NCBI RefSeq assembly: GCF_018343615.1
Contig: NZ_JAGYPI010000002.1
Coordinates: 1,588-57,561 of the forward strand
DNA: 55,974 nucleotides
Direction: 5' to 3'
Source: Bacillus sp. FJAT-49736
Lineage (GTDB): Bacteria; Bacillota; Bacilli; Bacillales; Bacillaceae_C
Numbering within the stretch: the stretch's first letter is position 1; the number at the start of each line of letters is the position of its first letter. Below the pieces are notes generated by a model. It had not been told where the DNA came from. It did not search any database and saw only the letters and a list, made by a program, of their open reading frames with translations. The translations under genes were made by a program, and so were the position numbers. Below, piece after piece: positions 46,262 through 53,585 of the stretch.

Positions 46262-46440
46262 AAGCAACTCAAAAAGCGGATGCGCCTTGAACATCGGCAT
46301 ACAGATTTTGGATTCTTCGACTGAGATAATGGAAACACGATGAGGAACGAGTCAATGTTGACTTATCGCAGGAAGAAGACCGGAAGTTTGTTAGTCGGTA
46401 GGTGCGGGTGAAATTGGCATTTCAAATTTCACTTGTAGCT
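46262..46440. repeat. Dispersed Bacillus intergenic repeat (copy B, degenerate)
   Basis: Non-coding and GC-richer. It opens with AAGCGGATGCGCC, then has ACGAGTCAATGTTGACTTAT, GGAAGAAGACCGGAAGTT and GTTAGTCGGTAGGTGCGGG. These blocks recall a repeat family found between genes in many Bacillaceae. It shares short blocks with 18285-18440. Confidence 0.5.
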
Positions 46441-46514
46441 AGACAACTCCGAAAAGTCAATCCTCCTTGCTATCCATTATCATTAAATTTTATCAATTCA
46501 ATTAAATGTAATCA

Positions 46515-46546
46515 AAAAAGTCGGCAGACAGTATAGCCGACTTTTT
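46515..46546. terminator. Bidirectional terminator after the ATT-start ORF
   Basis: AAAAAGTCGGC and GCCGACTTTTT pair over 11 bp around a 10-nt loop, 10 nt after the stop of the small minus-strand ORF. Confidence 0.85.
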
Positions 46547-46555
46547 AAGTTAATT

Positions 46556-46747
46556 TTATTCATTATATAATTTACGACCAAGGTCAGCTATTATACGTTG
46601 GGAGTTAATGTATTCCCGCTCTCTTTTTTCCTCGATTTGCAATCTCACTCGAGCTTCACGTTTGTACACTTCGTAGCCTACACCATGCGCACTTTGCATT
46701 GCTTTTTCCATGTCAGTTGTGTACTTGATTTCAAGAGAGTTAATAAT
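46556..46747 (-). CDS. Small charged protein, probable ATT start
   Basis: A 63-codon frame on the minus strand reads N-SLEIKYTTDMEKAMQSAHGV-GYEVYKREARVRLQIEEKRE-REYINSQRIIADLGRKLYNE. It is a convincing amphipathic, coiled-coil-like protein ending just before a terminator. There is no ATG, GTG or TTG near the good ribosome-binding site AGAAGGGAT. Eight nt after it come two ATT codons (46747-46742), so initiation at ATT is likely. The first in-frame ATG (46711) has no ribosome-binding site. No family is recognised. Confidence 0.55.
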   Translation of the reverse strand: MINSLEIKYTTDMEKAMQSAHGVGYEVYKREARVRLQIEEKREREYINSQRIIADLGRKLYNE

Positions 46748-46917
46748 GAACCAATCCCTTCTTTTTATTTACGATGTTCATCTTAGCAAGAATAACGAAA
46801 TAAAACAAAGGTGATATCGTTTCATTATTAGCTCCATCCTCTTCTAATCTTTTAAAAGCTGCATCATATAGAATCTATACTTAGAAATAATAAAAAATCC
46901 TCCCTTACAAAGCTTAA

Positions 46918-46950
46918 ACAACAAAAACCTCAGAGTATTCCGAGGTTTTA
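46918..46950 (-). terminator. Terminator downstream of yusD
   Basis: On the minus strand AAAACCTC, a 10-nt loop and GAGGTTTT are followed by TGTTG, about 60 nt after the yusD stop. Confidence 0.65.
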
Positions 46951-47009
46951 TTGGTGCAAATTGGGAGGTGCTTTTATATTGTAGAAAATCATGTAAATGT
47001 TTTTTATAC

Positions 47010-47369
47010 TCAGAAGGAAGCAGCACTATCCAGTTCATCATATTCTCTGCATAACCAGATTACAGATTCCAGTAATAGAAAGTGTCGGAATGACCCTTCA
47101 TACACAATTTCATTTTGTTTTTTTAATTGTGATAATCGAGTGTCTCCATTTAATAATCTTATTGCTGTAGATTTTGTTGTTGAAATAAAGCTGTCAATAT
47201 TCTCTAAATTACTACTTTGTTCATAAGAAAAAGAGTCTTTTGAACAGCTTATGTTCCATATTTCCTTATCCGTACAAATACAAAATACAAATGCCTCATT
47301 TGGAAGCAAAGCATGTAAATGATGACGGGCATTAAAATTGTATTTTAATTGTCTTAAATAAAGCTCCAA
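47010..47369 (-). CDS. yusD: YusD-like small protein
   Basis: A 119-residue soluble alpha/beta protein starting at TTG after AGGGTGATATAA. Features are LLPNEAFVFCICTDKEIWNIS, FISTTKSTAIRLLNGDTRLSQL and FRHFLLLESVIWLCREYDEL. Size, fold pattern (SCP2-like) and position just before yusE-gcvH-yusI suggest YusD of B. subtilis. The sequence match is moderate and function is unknown. The metNPQ genes beside it in B. subtilis are absent here. Confidence 0.65.
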   Translation of the reverse strand: MELYLRQLKYNFNARHHLHALLPNEAFVFCICTDKEIWNISCSKDSFSYEQSSNLENIDSFISTTKSTAIRLLNGDTRLSQLKKQNEIVYEGSFRHFLLLESVIWLCREYDELDSAASF

Positions 47370-47611
47370 TTATATCACCCTATCTCAACTTTTATTTACA
47401 AAGGCTCATTTCTTAAACTATGCTGGTGCAGACGTAATCTAATTAACATCTCTATTTTTATCAAAGATAATTGTCATTTAATAAAGACTCCTCGAAAAAT
47501 AAGAATATAGTTGGAAATGACAATATTCGAAAACAACCTTTACAAATAAACATACTATGTTTTCAGCAGAAATCCTCTTAATATTTATCGGCAACTTTCG
47601 CGCTTTATAGC
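47370..47611. other. Intergenic region between yusD and the yusE terminator
   Basis: About 240 AT-rich bases. No ORF, repeat or hairpin of note was seen. It should contain the yusD promoter. Confidence 0.5.
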
Positions 47612-47650
47612 AAAAAAGAACAACAATCATCATTATTTGACTGCTGTTCT
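47612..47650 (-). terminator. Terminator of yusE
   Basis: On the minus strand AGAACA...TGTTCT with partial inner pairing is followed by TTTTTTGC. Confidence 0.65.
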
Positions 47651-47674
47651 GTGTATTTCCCGAGAAATATGTTA

Positions 47675-47989
47675 CTATTTGGCTATTTTTTTTAGTTTTT
47701 CATATATATATGGAACAGACTGAAAGGCATAAATCTTTTCTTTAAGCCTTCCATTTTGTAAAAGAAGGAGACATGGGACACTCTCAATTTGAAATTCCTC
47801 TGCGAGTTTCGGAAAGTAATTTAAATCCGCTTTAAACATTTGTAATGCTGGCAGAAGTTCTTCAATTACACCAAGGATTTTACTAGCAACTTGGCAGGTT
47901 CCACAAAGAGGCGTGTATAGATAGAGGATGAAATAATCATAATTATTATTAGTGATATATTCAAGTTCGCTGTTTCTTAATTCTTGCAC
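47675..47989 (-). CDS. yusE: Thioredoxin-like protein YusE
   Basis: A 104-residue thioredoxin-fold protein with active site Cys29-Gly-Thr-Cys32 (YTPLCGTCQVAS) and a cis-proline in IESVPCLLLL. The CGTC site differs from the CGPC of thioredoxin, as in YusE. It probably reduces or exchanges disulfides in the cytosol. It starts at GTG with AGGA nine nt upstream. The same yusE-gcvH-yusI order is found in B. subtilis. Confidence 0.88.
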   Translation of the reverse strand: MQELRNSELEYITNNNYDYFILYLYTPLCGTCQVASKILGVIEELLPALQMFKADLNYFPKLAEEFQIESVPCLLLLQNGRLKEKIYAFQSVPYIYEKLKKIAK

Positions 47990-48006
47990 ATTCCATCATC
48001 CTAACT

Positions 48007-48041
48007 AGTAAAAACACCTTGGAAATCCAAGGTGCTTTTTT
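48007..48041 (-). terminator. Terminator of gcvH
   Basis: CACCTTGG-AAAT-CCAAGGTG with A and T runs outside directly follows the gcvH stop on the minus strand. Confidence 0.88.
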
Positions 48042-48424
48042 TAATCTTCATTAATCATTTCTTGATATTGTTCAGCAGTTAACAATTCACTGATTTCTTC
48101 TTTATTTGAAGGTTCAACTACAATCATCCATGCTTTTTCATATGGTGATTCGTTAACAAATTCAGGACTGTCATTTAAATCTTCATTTACTTCAACAACC
48201 TTACCGCTAATAGGCGCATAAAGTTCAGATACTGTTTTTACAGATTCAACACTGCCAAACGGTTCATTTGCTTGCACTTCTGTGCCTACCTCTGGAAGCT
48301 CCACAAAAACGATATCTCCTAGTTCTGACTGAGCGAAATCTGTGATTCCGATGCGAACATTGCCGCCTTCTTCCTTTACCCATTCATGTTCTTCCGAATA
48401 ACGCAGTTCATTTGGTAAACTCAT
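48041..48424 (-). CDS. gcvH: Glycine cleavage system H protein
   Basis: A 127-residue lipoyl carrier shuttling the aminomethyl group between GcvP and GcvT. In Bacillus it also relays lipoate to other enzymes. The lipoylated lysine is Lys63 in [11 protein letters not shown], and [20 protein letters not shown] is the family start. The ATG at 48424 follows GGAGGG by eight nt. A longer frame begins before that site. The other gcv genes are elsewhere, as usual in Bacillus. Confidence 0.96.
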   Translation of the reverse strand: MSLPNELRYSEEHEWVKEEGGNVRIGITDFAQSELGDIVFVELPEVGTEVQANEPFGSVESVKTVSELYAPISGKVVEVNEDLNDSPEFVNESPYEKAWMIVVEPSNKEEISELLTAEQYQEMINED

Positions 48425-48592
48425 TGAAAATCCCTCCACTTAAATGTTCAAAAAATGACAGGCACTGTTCCATAAATAGTATGTACTTATTCCACCTGAC
48501 TTTTCATGTCGATGTCTTACTACATAATCCATTACCTTCACAAATTTATCTTTACATAAAAGGTGTATGTAAATCAAGAATTTCCTCTATTC

Positions 48593-48949
48593 TTATAACC
48601 ATTTTTGCGAAAATTCTTCTTCTTTGAAACCAACTGTTACCTTTTCTCCATCCGTTACCAGAGGACGCTTTATCAACATGCCATCTGATGCAAGTATGTC
48701 CAATAATTCTTCATCACTTGCATCCTTCATCTTATCTTTTATCCCTAATTCACGATATTTCTGGCCACTGGTATTGAAGAATTTTTTTAGATCTAAACCA
48801 CTTAATCGGTATAGCTTTTCTATTTCTTGTCTCGATGGCGGTGATTCTACAATATGCACGGCATCAAATGAAAGCTTATGATCCTCCAACCATTTTTTTG
48901 CTTTTCTGCAAGTTCCACAATTAGGATACCAATAAAATGTCAAGGCCAT
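48593..48949 (-). CDS. yusI: ArsC/Spx-family protein YusI
   Basis: A 118-residue ArsC/Spx-like thioredoxin-fold protein with Cys11-Gly-Thr-Cys14 in YPNCGTCRKAKKWLEDH, the FNTSGQKYRELG segment and the MLIKRPLV strand with the conserved arginine. Spx members bind RNA polymerase and ArsC members reduce arsenate. YusI belongs to neither proven group, so its activity is open. The ATG at 48949 follows GGAGTGGG; an upstream frame start (48976) precedes that site. Confidence 0.9.
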   Translation of the reverse strand: MALTFYWYPNCGTCRKAKKWLEDHKLSFDAVHIVESPPSRQEIEKLYRLSGLDLKKFFNTSGQKYRELGIKDKMKDASDEELLDILASDGMLIKRPLVTDGEKVTVGFKEEEFSQKWL

Positions 48950-49065
48950 AACGTTCCCACTCCTTCCTACAAACAAAGTAGCTCATACAGGCTGCATTAA
49001 TTATATTCGACCTTTATTTTATTTTACCTTCTATATAAAAACAAATTATTATACCAGTGTTCTTT

Positions 49066-50409
49066 CTATTTCCATTTCCGTTTTACCTTAAATAATTCTT
49101 GGATATATCCGTAGGTTGAAACAGGAGACATGATCATTTGATAGACTAAAATAAACAGAACAAATCCGATGATATTCTTTCGTATTCTTAAATTCAAGGG
49201 TCTGAACACCATTCTTTTTTGATATAAATAAAGAATCCCAAAGCTTAAAAAGGTTAACGGTAAAACAAAAAGTGTCATAGGCCCAACAATCCAAAAATGA
49301 CCAAAAAAAGATAAAACAAGACCTGGAATCCAAAATAAAGTGTAGCTAATATCTAAATAGGGCATTACAAAATTAATTCCAGTTAAATACTTGGTATAAA
49401 TTTGTGGCTGCTGCCATGGTTTTATCTCCCTTAAACCTTCTATCATTCCCCGTGCCCAGCGAGAACGCTGCCGAATAAAATGTATTAGGGATGACGGAGC
49501 ATCTGTAAAGGCTACCGCTAACGGTTCGAAAAAAACTCTTTTTTTCTTCTCCAGCAGCTTCCAAGTCAATACAATATCCTCCCCAATGGCATCTGGCCAG
49601 CCACCGACCTCTTGAATATATTTTGTTTTATACACACTAAATGCACCTTGGGCAACCAAAGTTCCTTGATACAATCCCTGCAATCGCTTAATAGATGCTA
49701 TTCCTAAGAAATAATCCCACTCTTGAATCATAGTCCAAATATTTTCTCGGCTATTGCGAACAAGAACAGAACCTGCAATTGCTACGACATCCATCGGACT
49801 ACTTTTCATTCTTGCCATTAAATATCTTACCGCTGATTTATGAATGATAGTATCCGCGTCCAGTGTAATTACGTCCTCTGTCTCTACAAATTGCAGACCT
49901 TTGTTCAAAGCGTGAAACTTACCAGGCTTTTCTTCATTAAATATGGATACATTTAATTGAAGATCCTCCTTTGCTCTGTTAACTTCTTCTACTGTTCGAT
50001 CTTTGGATGCGTTATTAACAACAATAATATGTATATCTCCTTTATGATCCTGATTTTTAATATACCTCAATGTACTATATATCCCTTTTTCTTCATTATA
50101 AGCGGCAATTATGATTGTAACAGGAGTATCAGGATATTCTTCCTTAAAAGGAGGCTGCCGGTCAAACAGCAAACTAACTACTAAGAATGCATTCATATAT
50201 CCAGGTATATACGATATTCCGGAAATGACTACAACAGCAGCCGGTATAGATATCAGTTTTCCTAGGTCCTTTATCCAAGGAATGGAAAGGTAAACGGACA
50301 GTAGCATCCAGAGCAAAGCTAATGCATGGCTAATCCAAAACTTCAAGGACACCGATAAGTAGATTTTTGATTGCAAGCTTCTAATGGGATTCAAGTTTGA
50401 AAAATTCAT
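49066..50409 (-). CDS. Processive family 2 glycosyltransferase (PgaC/HasA-like)
   Basis: A 447-residue membrane glycosyltransferase. Two helices (about 22-44 and 54-82) precede a GT2 catalytic domain holding DAD (184-186), GED (276-278) and QRSRW (314-318), the D,D,D,QxxRW signature of polysaccharide synthases. Three to four helices follow. It is close in layout to PgaC (poly-N-acetylglucosamine) and hyaluronan synthases, but the sugar is not known. The ribosome-binding site GGGGG lies before the ATG. No deacetylase or export gene adjoins. It sits between yusI and fadE, where B. subtilis has no such gene. Confidence 0.87.
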   Translation of the reverse strand: MNFSNLNPIRSLQSKIYLSVSLKFWISHALALLWMLLSVYLSIPWIKDLGKLISIPAAVVVISGISYIPGYMNAFLVVSLLFDRQPPFKEEYPDTPVTIIIAAYNEEKGIYSTLRYIKNQDHKGDIHIIVVNNASKDRTVEEVNRAKEDLQLNVSIFNEEKPGKFHALNKGLQFVETEDVITLDADTIIHKSAVRYLMARMKSSPMDVVAIAGSVLVRNSRENIWTMIQEWDYFLGIASIKRLQGLYQGTLVAQGAFSVYKTKYIQEVGGWPDAIGEDIVLTWKLLEKKKRVFFEPLAVAFTDAPSSLIHFIRQRSRWARGMIEGLREIKPWQQPQIYTKYLTGINFVMPYLDISYTLFWIPGLVLSFFGHFWIVGPMTLFVLPLTFLSFGILYLYQKRMVFRPLNLRIRKNIIGFVLFILVYQMIMSPVSTYGYIQELFKVKRKWK

Positions 50410-50484
50410 TGCAACCCCCGATAAGAAAATCTTTCATATTAGTTTGCCCTAATTTTTATAGCTGGGAAAGAAAACTTTTTCCAA

Positions 50485-50519
50485 AAAGAAAGGCAAACAA
50501 ATTCTACATTTGTTTGCCT
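50485..50519 (-). terminator. Terminator of the fadNAE operon
   Basis: AGGCAAACAAAT-5 nt-ATTTGTTTGCCT is a 12-bp perfect stem followed on the minus strand by TTCTTTTTGG. Confidence 0.88.
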
Positions 50520-50529
50520 AATATGCATC

Positions 50530-52314
50530 TTATAATACGTATTTTTCCGCTTCAATTAATTTTACAGAAGCTTCACGCTTTTTGGCAATTACATTAATAG
50601 GTGTATGGCGAGTTAATTTTCTTAGAGCAGATAACATCATTCTTAATGTATCTCCATCTTCAATCGCAACCAATGATTCTTTAGCCAATTGCTCAATTTC
50701 ATTGAAGGATTCTTGGCAGAAGATTTGAGTATATAGAAGCTTTTGTGAATTCTTTTCTGCTCCATCCTTTGCAATTGCTTTTTCTGTACGAAGCACTGCA
50801 GATTCCATTGAATAAGCTAGTGAAACAACGTCTGCTATATTAACCAGGATTTCTTGTTCTTGTTCTAAGGCAGTACCAAATTTTTGAGCAGCAAGACCTG
50901 CAATCATTAAGGCTACCTTTTTCGCACTACGTGTTAAATATTTTTCTTGCTCTAATGGTGCATCACCAACTTCCTCCGGCATCATCATCATTAGTTCTTC
51001 TTGTAACCCTTGAGCTTTTTGAAGTAACGGCAATTCCCCTTTCAGCGCCTTTTTCATGAAGGTGCCAGGCACTATTAAGCGGTTGATTTCATTTGTACCT
51101 TCGAAAATACGATTGATGCGGGAGTCACGGTATGCTCTGGAGATTTCGTATTCATCCATGAAGCCGTAGCCACCGTGTATTTGTACCCCTTCATCTACCA
51201 CATAATCTAAAACTTCCGATCCAAACACTTTGTTTAGGGAACATTCAATGGCATATTCTGCAATGGAATTTGCAACTTCTAAACCATTTTTGGATTGTTC
51301 CTCTGTAAGCTGGCTCATTCTTTCATCGAATAGGCCTACTGTACGGTATACAGAGCTTTCAGATGCATATATTTTGGATGCCATTGTTGCTAGCTTTTCT
51401 TTCGTTAAATTGAATTGTGAAATTGGTGTCTTGAATTGCTTGCGTTGGTTTGCATATTTTGCTGTGATTTCGAACGCACTTTTCGCACCGCCGACAGTAC
51501 CTACCCCTAGCTTATAACGGCCAATATTTAAAATGTTAAATGCAATTTTATGACCTTTTCCAATTTCCCCTAATAGATTTTCAACTGGAACTTCTGCATC
51601 CTCTAAAATTAATGTACGAGTAGAAGAGCTTTTGATTCCCATTTTCTTTTCTTCTGCCCCTGTTGAAACTCCAGGAAATTCACGTTCTACTATGAATGCA
51701 GAGAATTTATCACCATCGATCTTTGCATATACAACAAACACATCTGCAAAGCCCGCATTTGTAATCCATTGCTTTTCACCATTTAAAATATAGTGTGTTC
51801 CAGCATCATTTAATTTTGCTACTGTTTTTGCTCCAAGTGCATCTGACCCTGAGCTTGGCTCTGTTAAAGCATAAGCTGCGATTTTTTCGCCTGTTGCTAA
51901 TGCAGGCAAATATTTTTGCTTCTGCTCTTCATTTCCGAATAAAACGATAGGAAGAGAACCAATCCCAACGTGTGCTCCGTGAGTAATCGAGAAGCCTCCT
52001 GCTTTTGACATTTTTTCAGCAATTAGAGCAGAACTTACTTTATCAAGATCAAGACCGCCGTATTCTTCCGGTACATCAGCACCTAATAATCCAAGCTCTC
52101 CGGCTGATTTTAATAATTTCACTGAGCGGTCAAATTCATGCTTTTCTAAATACTCCACTTGCGGTAGTACTTCGTTTTCAATAAAATCTTCTGTCGTTTT
52201 AGCAATCATTTTTTGTTCATCGGAAAAATCTTCCGGTGTAAAAATTCGATCATAGGAAATATCGTCAATTAAAAAGCTCCCGCCTTTAATTAATTTATCT
52301 GTTTGATTAGTCAT
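50530..52314 (-). CDS. fadE: Acyl-CoA dehydrogenase FadE
   Basis: A 594-residue flavoprotein for the first step of fatty-acid beta-oxidation, making trans-2-enoyl-CoA. Acyl-CoA dehydrogenase signatures are ALTEPSSGSDALGAKT, QWITNAGFADVFVVYAK, and QIHGGYGFMDEYEISRAYRDSRINRIFEGTNEINR split over the active-site region. A long C-terminal helical extension (about 400-594) is typical of the YusJ type. AAGGAGG precedes the ATG. Third gene of fadN-fadA-fadE, 26 nt after fadA. Confidence 0.96.
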   Translation of the reverse strand: MTNQTDKLIKGGSFLIDDISYDRIFTPEDFSDEQKMIAKTTEDFIENEVLPQVEYLEKHEFDRSVKLLKSAGELGLLGADVPEEYGGLDLDKVSSALIAEKMSKAGGFSITHGAHVGIGSLPIVLFGNEEQKQKYLPALATGEKIAAYALTEPSSGSDALGAKTVAKLNDAGTHYILNGEKQWITNAGFADVFVVYAKIDGDKFSAFIVEREFPGVSTGAEEKKMGIKSSSTRTLILEDAEVPVENLLGEIGKGHKIAFNILNIGRYKLGVGTVGGAKSAFEITAKYANQRKQFKTPISQFNLTKEKLATMASKIYASESSVYRTVGLFDERMSQLTEEQSKNGLEVANSIAEYAIECSLNKVFGSEVLDYVVDEGVQIHGGYGFMDEYEISRAYRDSRINRIFEGTNEINRLIVPGTFMKKALKGELPLLQKAQGLQEELMMMMPEEVGDAPLEQEKYLTRSAKKVALMIAGLAAQKFGTALEQEQEILVNIADVVSLAYSMESAVLRTEKAIAKDGAEKNSQKLLYTQIFCQESFNEIEQLAKESLVAIEDGDTLRMMLSALRKLTRHTPINVIAKKREASVKLIEAEKYVL

Positions 52315-52340
52315 TGTGTTTTCCTCCTTATAATTTTTTC

Positions 52341-53516
52341 TTACATTAATTCAAATACTCCGGCAGCACCCATACCTCCGCCGATGCACATTGTTACCAC
52401 ACCAAATTGTACGTTGCGTCTTTTCATTTCATGAATAAGTGAAAGCGTTAATTTTGTACCTGTACAGCCAAGTGGATGTCCTAAAGCGATGGCACCTCCG
52501 TTTACATTCACAATCTCTTCATTTAGACCCAGCTTGCGTATGACTTGAATGGATTGCGATGCAAAGGCTTCGTTTAATTCGAATAACCCAATATCCGATA
52601 ACTCTAATCCAGCAATTTTCAAGGCTTTCGGAATGGCTTCCACTGGACCAATCCCCATAATTTCAGGTGGAACTCCGGCCACTGCAAAGGAACGGAATTT
52701 TGCCATTGGCTGATAGCCTAATGATTTTGCTTTTTCTCCATCCATTAGTAACGCTGCTGCCGCTCCATCACTTGTCTGTGACGAGTTTCCAGCTGTAACG
52801 CTTCCTGTAACGGAGAAGGCTGGACGTAGCTTCCCTAGAACTGCTGTATTTGAATCTGGACGAACTCCTTCATCCTCTGTAAATAAAACCTTTTTTTCTA
52901 CTAATTTATTTTTGAAATCTACTGAACGAATCGCCACTTCGACAGGAACTATTTCGTCCTTGAATTTTCCTTCCGCAATTGCTTTAGCCGCTTTTTGATG
53001 ACTGTGAACGGCAAAAGCATCTTGATCTTCACGCGATATCCCAAATTTAGTAGCAACTTGCTCAGCAGTATGCCCCATTCCCATATAATATTGAGGGGCA
53101 GTTTCAGCTAAAGTTGCATTTGGACGAACAACATGACCCATCATGGGAACTAGACTCATAGATTCTGCACCGCCGGCTAAAATCGTATCAGAAGCTCCAA
53201 GCATGATCCTTTCTGCCCCATATGCAATGGCTTGCAGGCCGGAGGAACAATATCTGTTAATGGTTACAGCAGGGACAGTATCCGGAAGTCCTGCCAGTGC
53301 ACCAATATTCCGTGCCATATTTAAACCCTGCTCTGCTTCTGGCATCGCGCAGCCGATAATTAAGTCATCAATATTTCCTTCATAATTTCCAGCTCTTTTT
53401 AATGTTTCCTTTACGACTAACGCACCCAAATCATCCGGTCGAACATTGGCGAGTGTTCCTTTTTTCGCCTTTCCAACCGGTGTCCTTGCACCAGCAACAA
53501 TGACCGCTTCACGCAT
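52341..53516 (-). CDS. fadA: 3-ketoacyl-CoA thiolase FadA
   Basis: A 391-residue thiolase cleaving 3-ketoacyl-CoA to acetyl-CoA and a shortened acyl-CoA. The catalytic residues are Cys90 ([10 protein letters not shown]), His347 (GHPLGCTG) and Cys377 (CIGGGMG). The ATG at 53516 follows GAGGGG, and the 391-residue length equals B. subtilis FadA. An open frame from 53549 includes that ribosome-binding site. Second gene of the operon, 69 nt after fadN. Confidence 0.96.
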   Translation of the reverse strand: MREAVIVAGARTPVGKAKKGTLANVRPDDLGALVVKETLKRAGNYEGNIDDLIIGCAMPEAEQGLNMARNIGALAGLPDTVPAVTINRYCSSGLQAIAYGAERIMLGASDTILAGGAESMSLVPMMGHVVRPNATLAETAPQYYMGMGHTAEQVATKFGISREDQDAFAVHSHQKAAKAIAEGKFKDEIVPVEVAIRSVDFKNKLVEKKVLFTEDEGVRPDSNTAVLGKLRPAFSVTGSVTAGNSSQTSDGAAAALLMDGEKAKSLGYQPMAKFRSFAVAGVPPEIMGIGPVEAIPKALKIAGLELSDIGLFELNEAFASQSIQVIRKLGLNEEIVNVNGGAIALGHPLGCTGTKLTLSLIHEMKRRNVQFGVVTMCIGGGMGAAGVFELM

Positions 53517-53585
53517 TTTCTTCCCCTCTTTCCAGGTGACACGCATCACCTCTAGATAAATGTCACATCTATTAGAAAACTATTT

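Noticed and set aside
46844-47041. 65-codon minus-strand ORF overlapping the end of yusD
   Set aside because: It runs through the yusD terminator hairpin and overlaps a better-supported gene.
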